Shown piece after piece: positions 58,298-64,000 of a stretch of 64,000 bases of DNA. Position numbers and translations under genes: made by a program. Numbering within the stretch: the stretch's first letter is position 1; the number at the start of each line of letters is the position of its first letter. Below the pieces are notes generated by a model. That model did no database searches, had not been told where the DNA came from, and saw nothing but the letters and a program-made list of their open reading frames with translations. The stretch comes from Norana najaformis (lineage: Eukaryota > Annelida > Clitellata > Crassiclitellata > Hormogastridae). The stretch is from NCBI GenBank assembly GCA_964023275.1, contig OZ029915.1, positions 18,949,775-19,013,774 of the forward strand. Reading direction: 5' to 3'.

Positions 58298-61200
58298 TTA
58301 TTCTAAACAAGTATGATTTCTGTGATACAGATGCGACTGAAGTGAGATATGCATTCTGGGCTTAGGCGGTGTTTGTAATAGCATACCACGGACTGGCGAC
58401 TCGTTGGCCCCAATGCTGTGCTGCAGCATTTTGAAGGACTGTGAAGGTATGTGTCCTCCCACATAGCGTATGTCAACGGTGTCATCCGGGTTCTGCTTTT
58501 CACCCGCTTCCGGTTCCTGCTGCGGAGGCCGTCTCTGCTGACGACGGGCTGGGTGAGATCCTATGCAATACGCAATCAACCAAAATATAAAACCACGGAT
58601 GGATTTTTACCAAAATCCTTAATCAAGTAGAATCTAGTATTACTCCAGTGAATGAAGCATCACGTAAATTCATCACTTAACACTTCATGTACGGTTATAT
58701 GTTATGTAGGCTTTCTCGTGCGTGACCTACGTGTAAATAACTCAGCCGATCTGTGTCTCAAGTAAGTTTAATTTCTTACCCCTTCTTCTGATTAGGATAA
58801 TGTTCTTATTAGGTTGATGTTTTACAAGGCTAATTTACCTGAAGAACAAACCATACTACACATAAAATATCAATACGGCATAAACTATAAAAACTAGATT
58901 GGTTTTCGTCTACTAAATCTAGTTGTGTTTGCGAATTTTTGTTGGTCAAAGCTTTTACCAGTTAACTCAGCTTCCTTCCTGGACAGTCTATACTTGCTAA
59001 AGCAGTATGGAAAAGTGTACGGTTCAGTTTACTCCATTCTCATTAATACAGTTAATGCATGCATGTAGGAATTTTATCCGCTGAACAGAAGATCGGAGTT
59101 CTATTTTACCTGGAGGAGGTGATGCCGATCCGGCGCCTCCAGTCATCGACTGCAGCATCCGGAAGGACTTGGATGGGATGTTCCTTCCAGTGTATCTGAT
59201 CGAAGTCTGTTCGTACTCTCCGGGATCCTGTAGGTCATCTACACGAGAATACATGCACCGGTCCACTTCAGGATCTACCGCAACTAGATCGAAGTTTAGC
59301 ATCTTTCTGAAAACTACTGCAGCAGGCTTACTTCTCTAGGCCGATATTCAGTGAATTTAACGTTTATTACAATGTATCGAATTGTATCCTATTGAAAAAT
59401 TAGTATAAAAGCATATCGTTGCAATTTAAAATGTAATTTCCAACTTCTAAAGCGTCGGTGTCCGGTGTCGAATGCACAAGGCATAAACTAAACCATTGGC
59501 ACAACAAAACTAAGCCGCAGTCGGGTCAATATCTAGGAAATCTGTCCGATGAAACAGGGAGGCAGCCAAAGGGGGTAAGCCAAGCGAATATGGTAAGTCA
59601 AGTTGGCGTCATATGCGAATCAGCTCAATTTCACATACGGATACTTCTAGAATCAGAACTCTTTTGCCTCATACTGTCTATAGAGAAAGCCTAAGCCCCA
59701 GAATACGAAGCCATTGAACTAAAGCACCGCTCGCTCGCCACCAAGTTACTGGGAAAATATGTTCGCCTATGTATTTTTTGTCAACGCAGACGAACACAAC
59801 AAAAATCTTTCTTCCAGTAAGGTAACCTCGTAACTATGGATATGATCAAATGTTAGAAACCAATACGTGGCCGTGAATTCATGCTTTAAATTGCGTAATC
59901 GTTATTGCAACCGAAATCTTGTATAGGGTTCTAAAGTAATCATTAGTGAATGAGTATTTTACGCGATTGAACTCGAAATTAGTTACCTCCAAGGTTTAGG
60001 TTCTGTCTGATGGAGGTTCTGTCAATCTCTGATCCTCCTTGTGGTGTTCCTGGTGTTGCTGGTTGGGATCCAGCTGTTCCTCTTGCTCCTGTCTTTATCT
60101 GAAGACGTTGAAAAGTCTTCGATGGGACATTTGCCGATCTCTGTAGGCCACTGAACCTCACCTCATCATCTGAGGACGGCTCTCGAATCAGAACCTGGCG
60201 GTGTACTGAAACGCATCGGGCAGAACTTAAAGACACGCAGCATCGTATGGCTATATTTTGAGACAGTTTTACCAGATAATTCAAAAACGCTTATCGCAAA
60301 GACCAAATAACTATGCTAAGAGACATGTAACAGTTCATAAGAGCCAAGTATAACAACTTTCGTATTACCCACAGAAGTTAGCAGAGTCCATTGAAACGGT
60401 GAACACCCTTAGTTTGCCATGCTTCGGCTGGCTATACGTGAACGAAATGAGTTGTCTTATCTATGTCGTATATTTTAGATTAGTAAGAGCCTTGTTACCT
60501 GATGGTGGCGTGCTGTCGCCTCCTGGTCCACCTGTCATCGATTGGAGAAGGCGGAACGATTTCGATGGGATGTTTCTGCCTGTGTAGCGGATCGACTTTT
60601 CGTCATACTGGCCAGGGTCAGAATCATCTGACGAATTAATTATGCACTTGATTATAGTTTTGCATACATAAAAACTTTTGGTAAGCGATTCGTTTGATGA
60701 CATTTAGAGTGCCATAAGATGATCTATTTGGTAGCGCTGTTGGTCTATTATATTATAAGGATTGGAGATTCGAGACTGCTGAACGGACTGTGTAAGGACT
60801 CTGGGTATACACACCTCTGTCACTAAGTAGTAGAATTTGGTGTCGGCGAGACATCGGAAATCAATTGTAAGTTCAGCAATACACTGACTCCATATCTAAG
60901 AGTTGCCTGATCAAAGGTCTAAGAACAGACAGTGAGCTCCTCCCTTCTATCCCAATATTGAATAATCAAGACTATATTTTACTTACATTTTGGAGACGTC
61001 TAGGCTAATAGAGCAAAAAATTATCATATCTTGAAAACACTTCATCAAAATGACTTCACTGCAGTCATGAAACATTATCTTACTGAATAAAAGTGACACG
61101 CTAAACAATTATGTAAAACAAATGATACTATATCATAAAATTCACTGCTGACTACACAAAAACGTATATATAATTAACATATGAGCCACTAGATTGCAAC

Positions 61201-62965
61201 AGTGTTTCCGCTTAAATAAGTTACCGTAATAAAGCATAAGAGAATCTAAATGCGAAGAACGAACGCACTTGGATCGTTACGAACCTCCTGTAACATTACG
61301 ACGTATTGATGAAGTGTCAATCTCAGATCCTCCGGTATTTTCTCTGGCTGTCGGTTGCGCTGTACATAAAGCAAAACTAATATTTTCAAACAATTGTTAC
61401 ATAACATAGATTTAATAAAACTCTGATGGGTTGGCCAATTTTGTGCAAATTTTAATTTTCAAACCCTGCGCAAAACTTGTTCGTTAGTATAAAGTTTCTG
61501 ACGAGTCAACTTCTGACTTGTTCTCTTTCGAAGATTATTTATTCTTTAGAAGAATACAAGTAAAACTCTACGTTAGACTTGTTCTCTTCTGGATTATTGC
61601 GCTGAGATGCCATAAAATTCAATCAATTAATCAACCAGTTAATCAATCAGTCAACCAACTAAACTACCAAATTATTGAAATGAACCAATTATTCTGTTTT
61701 GGAATTTCAAAAGTAGGAGCTCGGGTACATGGCTATAAGGAAATCTTTATCATGAACATGACGGTTAATTGACCTAAAGTAGAAACTAAATGCAACCCGG
61801 TTTCAAATAGTCGTTATCGTAATCTGGAAAATTTCTAAAGCGCTACTTTGAAGCTAAGAGCAAGGCACCAGCTTATTCACAAGCAATTCGTCAAGTCAGA
61901 GGGGTTATCCAAAGACACAATGTGAAGAACAAAGTCCGCTTGCCAGAAGGCCAGGTAAAGCAGGGGACAGAGGATCTGTTACGGTGGTTTGTGTTTAGGT
62001 TGAGAGAAGTGAGAAGTCGGGAGAGTGGATGGATCAGAGTAAGATTTCTTGAAAAGGTGGGACTTCAGTTTTGATTGGAAAGTCTGAAGAGTTGTAGGTA
62101 GAGGGGCTTGAGACAGACGATGGTGGGCGAACAATGGGAGAAATAGAGGAAATTTGCGAAAATCAGGAGGGAGATCGTTCCAGAGTTGAGATGCAGTGTG
62201 GTATGTGGATCGGTCAGAGAACTTAAGATGAGTAGTTACTGGGGGGAAGGGCAAGAGTTAAATAAGAAGATGAACGGGTAGAGCGGGGTGATTGGGTAGT
62301 AAAGAGTTCGCGAAGGTAAATGGGTCGGGAGTACTGCAGAGAGTTATAGGTTTGAGAAAGAACTTTGAAATGAATGCGTTTAGGGATTTCAGCCACTGGA
62401 GTGCTTTGAAAATCGAAGTGATATGGTCCTGCATGGGTGTCCTGGTAACAGCTTGGGTCATGAATGTTGACTGAGTTGAAGACGCTTAATTTGAGTGGAT
62501 TCAAGGTTAAGGAAAAGGGAATTACAGCAGTCAAACTTGGAATGTACTATAGAGGTAGCGATGGTAGAGGCAGTTTTAAAATCGAGCATAGATCAAATAC
62601 GGCTAAGGCCACGAATGTGAATGAAACAGGTGCGCGAGAAGTTGAAGATATGATATGAAAATGAGAGATTGGGTCAAAGATGATGCCAAGATTGCTTACA
62701 GGCGAATCCGAGACTAAAATATTGTAACAATACGAGACAGTGTAATAAATTGGCTCTTAACATTTCAAGTAAGTTTATATGTTTCCCTTAGGCATAATAA
62801 GTTAACTGTCAATAGATAACATCTACTTGTGATATAAAACGTTAACTCTAAGTTTTACCTTCTGCGAATTTAACGACAGGCTTCGTCCTCGGCTGATCAA
62901 TGCCATGTATCATCTTATATACGGGTGACTGAGTGATGTCGGATTTATCCTTCTTGGATGAAAGA
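58298..62965 (-). CDS. PDLIM/ZASP (ALP/Enigma)-like gene, middle to 3' exons
   Basis: Six inferred exons on the - strand: 62965-62859, 61359-61285, 60627-60499, 60205-59987, 59238-59110 and 58548-58298 (stop), or to a possible donor at 58387. All junctions are GT/AG and all introns are phase 1, so exons can be skipped without frameshift. The first has SPVYKMIHGID, like the SEVYKMLQE of PDLIM linkers. Later exons repeat IRYTGRNIPSKSFRLLQSMT (60627 and 59238 exons, both 129 nt), NVPSKTFQRLQ (60205 exon) and HIPSQSFKMLQ (58548 exon), like the SxSFxxLQ linker motif. GGSEID appears in the 61359 and 60205 exons. PDLIM proteins sit at actinin-rich Z-lines and adhesion sites. No PDZ or LIM exon lies in the window; the 5' end is beyond 64000. 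Family call is moderate. Confidence 0.65.
59590..59690 (+). pseudogene. Small LINE fragment
   Basis: ATCAGCTCAATTTCACATAC and AGAATCAGA...TTGCCTCATACTGTCT parallel 16461-16530. Intronic, antisense to the PDLIM-like gene. Confidence 0.6.
61978..62740 (-). pseudogene. LINE reverse transcriptase C-terminal part
   Basis: The - strand reads SNLGIIFDPISHFH (62700), IPKRIHFKVLSQTYNSLQYS and RPIYLRELF (62390-62300), then in another frame DRSTYHTASQLWNDLPPDFR and FQSKLKSHLFKKSY (62230-62040). This is the complete C-terminal half of a CR1/L2-like ORF2 with frameshifts. It lies in a PDLIM-like intron, in the same orientation. Confidence 0.85.
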
Positions 62966-64000
62966 CTGAAACAATCATTGAATATATAAGCAGCTGTTTA
63001 GAAGGCAGTCACACTAACTCATGAGCAAATTACAAAGAATCACTTCGTATAAAAAAGAGAACAATTGCCTTGTTTTGCGACTAACTTTACAGTTAACTTT
63101 ACAGCGCCATAAATATCTTACTCTTATGCTTTCATTCTGGTTTCGGGTTACTGGTAGTCTGAATGCTCGGAAAAAAACTTTTTACCATTATGCAGAAGCG
63201 TTAATGTGGTCAGCAATCAGATGCTTTAGTCTTCTAGCAACAAAAGACCAAATTACGTTTTGCTGAGCTGTCTCTTAAAACCAGTTGTGTGATTTAATTG
63301 CTATGAGAGGTACATATATATTGCTTATATATAGTTAGCACAAATTATTTTTAAAGTGGATACAAAAGCCTGTTTTGAAAAATGTTGTTTACCTAACATG
63401 GATCAAAATTCAATCGCCAATCAGCCACCTCATTTACAGGATTTGATCGTGAGAACGCAACAGCCGTTGGCATAATTTACTAAGGTGATTAGATATCAAG
63501 TGGTCTGCTGCTATTTTTAAATTACATAATCATGACGTTATGACCCAGAATGATAACTTTTGGTCAGAAATTGCATAGTAAAGCTAACTTATTATCTCAG
63601 TGTTTTGGACTTTGTAGCGATAACCTGATCGACGACGGTTGACGTTGAATGCATATCACAGGCCGATGCCTGGACGCGTAGGCCTAATGATGCATACAGA
63701 CAGTTCGTCCAGTTGGACTTGAAATGCCCTTAATGCACCTCAGATGTGTCTACAGTAGACATTCTCCTTGTATAGTATTAGTTAATTCCATAGCGTCAGT
63801 TCAGTTGCCCGTTCGCTCTTAAGAATTTAGAGACAACCGTCTTCGAGACGCATTAATAGCCAATCGGTAGCTTGTGATCTGGAGATCCAGCTGTTGTTCC
63901 TCATTAGAAATATAGGAATAAAGTTGAATTGAAAGTGTGTGTTACTGGTTCTTAGTTCATTAAAGCTAAAACTAAATAACTCGAGTCTATTATCAGAAAA
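62966..64000. other. Intron or upstream part of the PDLIM-like gene
   Basis: No further exon with matching motif seen up to the window edge. The 81-codon frame at 63021-63266 (+) is unsupported. Confidence 0.4.

Overview
The window is nuclear DNA from an animal. Genes have spliced exons with GT/AG borders, and long introns are full of decayed LINE, SINE and LTR fragments, microsatellites and one large DNA transposon. A short (CCCTAA)n tract fits a metazoan telomere motif. The gene content (an SLC5 vitamin/monocarboxylate-type transporter, secreted BPI/LBP-like proteins, a PDLIM/ZASP-like protein) and the transposon load suggest an invertebrate, perhaps marine, but I cannot name the species. 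Nothing bacterial, no CRISPR array and no rRNA gene was seen.

Layout. 1-779 (-): decayed LINE ORF1. 1007-1527: small inverted-repeat element with a telomere-like tract. 4566-14986: a 10,421-bp transposon with long terminal inverted repeats, AGT...ACT ends and a 6-bp target duplication (GACGAG), inserted into a tRNA-derived SINE. Its only recognisable cargo is a broken, intron-containing protein-primed type DNA polymerase B gene (11209 to 6010, - strand), so it is Polinton/Maverick-like. 15-19 kb: LINE and LTR-retroelement remnants. 19725-34358 (+): a complete 13-exon SLC5-family sodium-coupled transporter gene; the reading phase agrees across all 12 introns and gives 605 residues. 35-36 kb: LINE remnant and satellite-like DNA. 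38751-53073: a cluster of four intronless BPI/LBP-like genes, two intact (40623-42197 on -, 51607-53073 on +) and two broken. 54.9-56.1 kb: LINE end, then an unidentified GC-richer coding-like relic. 58298-62965 (-): six exons of a PDLIM/ZASP (ALP/Enigma)-like gene; five carry related sequence and four of these repeat a PSKSF-x-x-LQ linker motif. Its 5' end lies beyond the right edge.

Working together: the host genes are not an operon and need not be related. The BPI cluster is a local gene family (secreted lipid/LPS-binding fold) with birth and death of copies. The transposon polymerase is clearly inactive: it has lost an exonuclease aspartate and the palm motif B region and carries frameshifts and stops. 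The most interesting items are the PolB-only terminal-inverted-repeat element with its duplicated 5' exons, the intronless BPI cluster, and the repeated-motif exons of the PDLIM-like gene.
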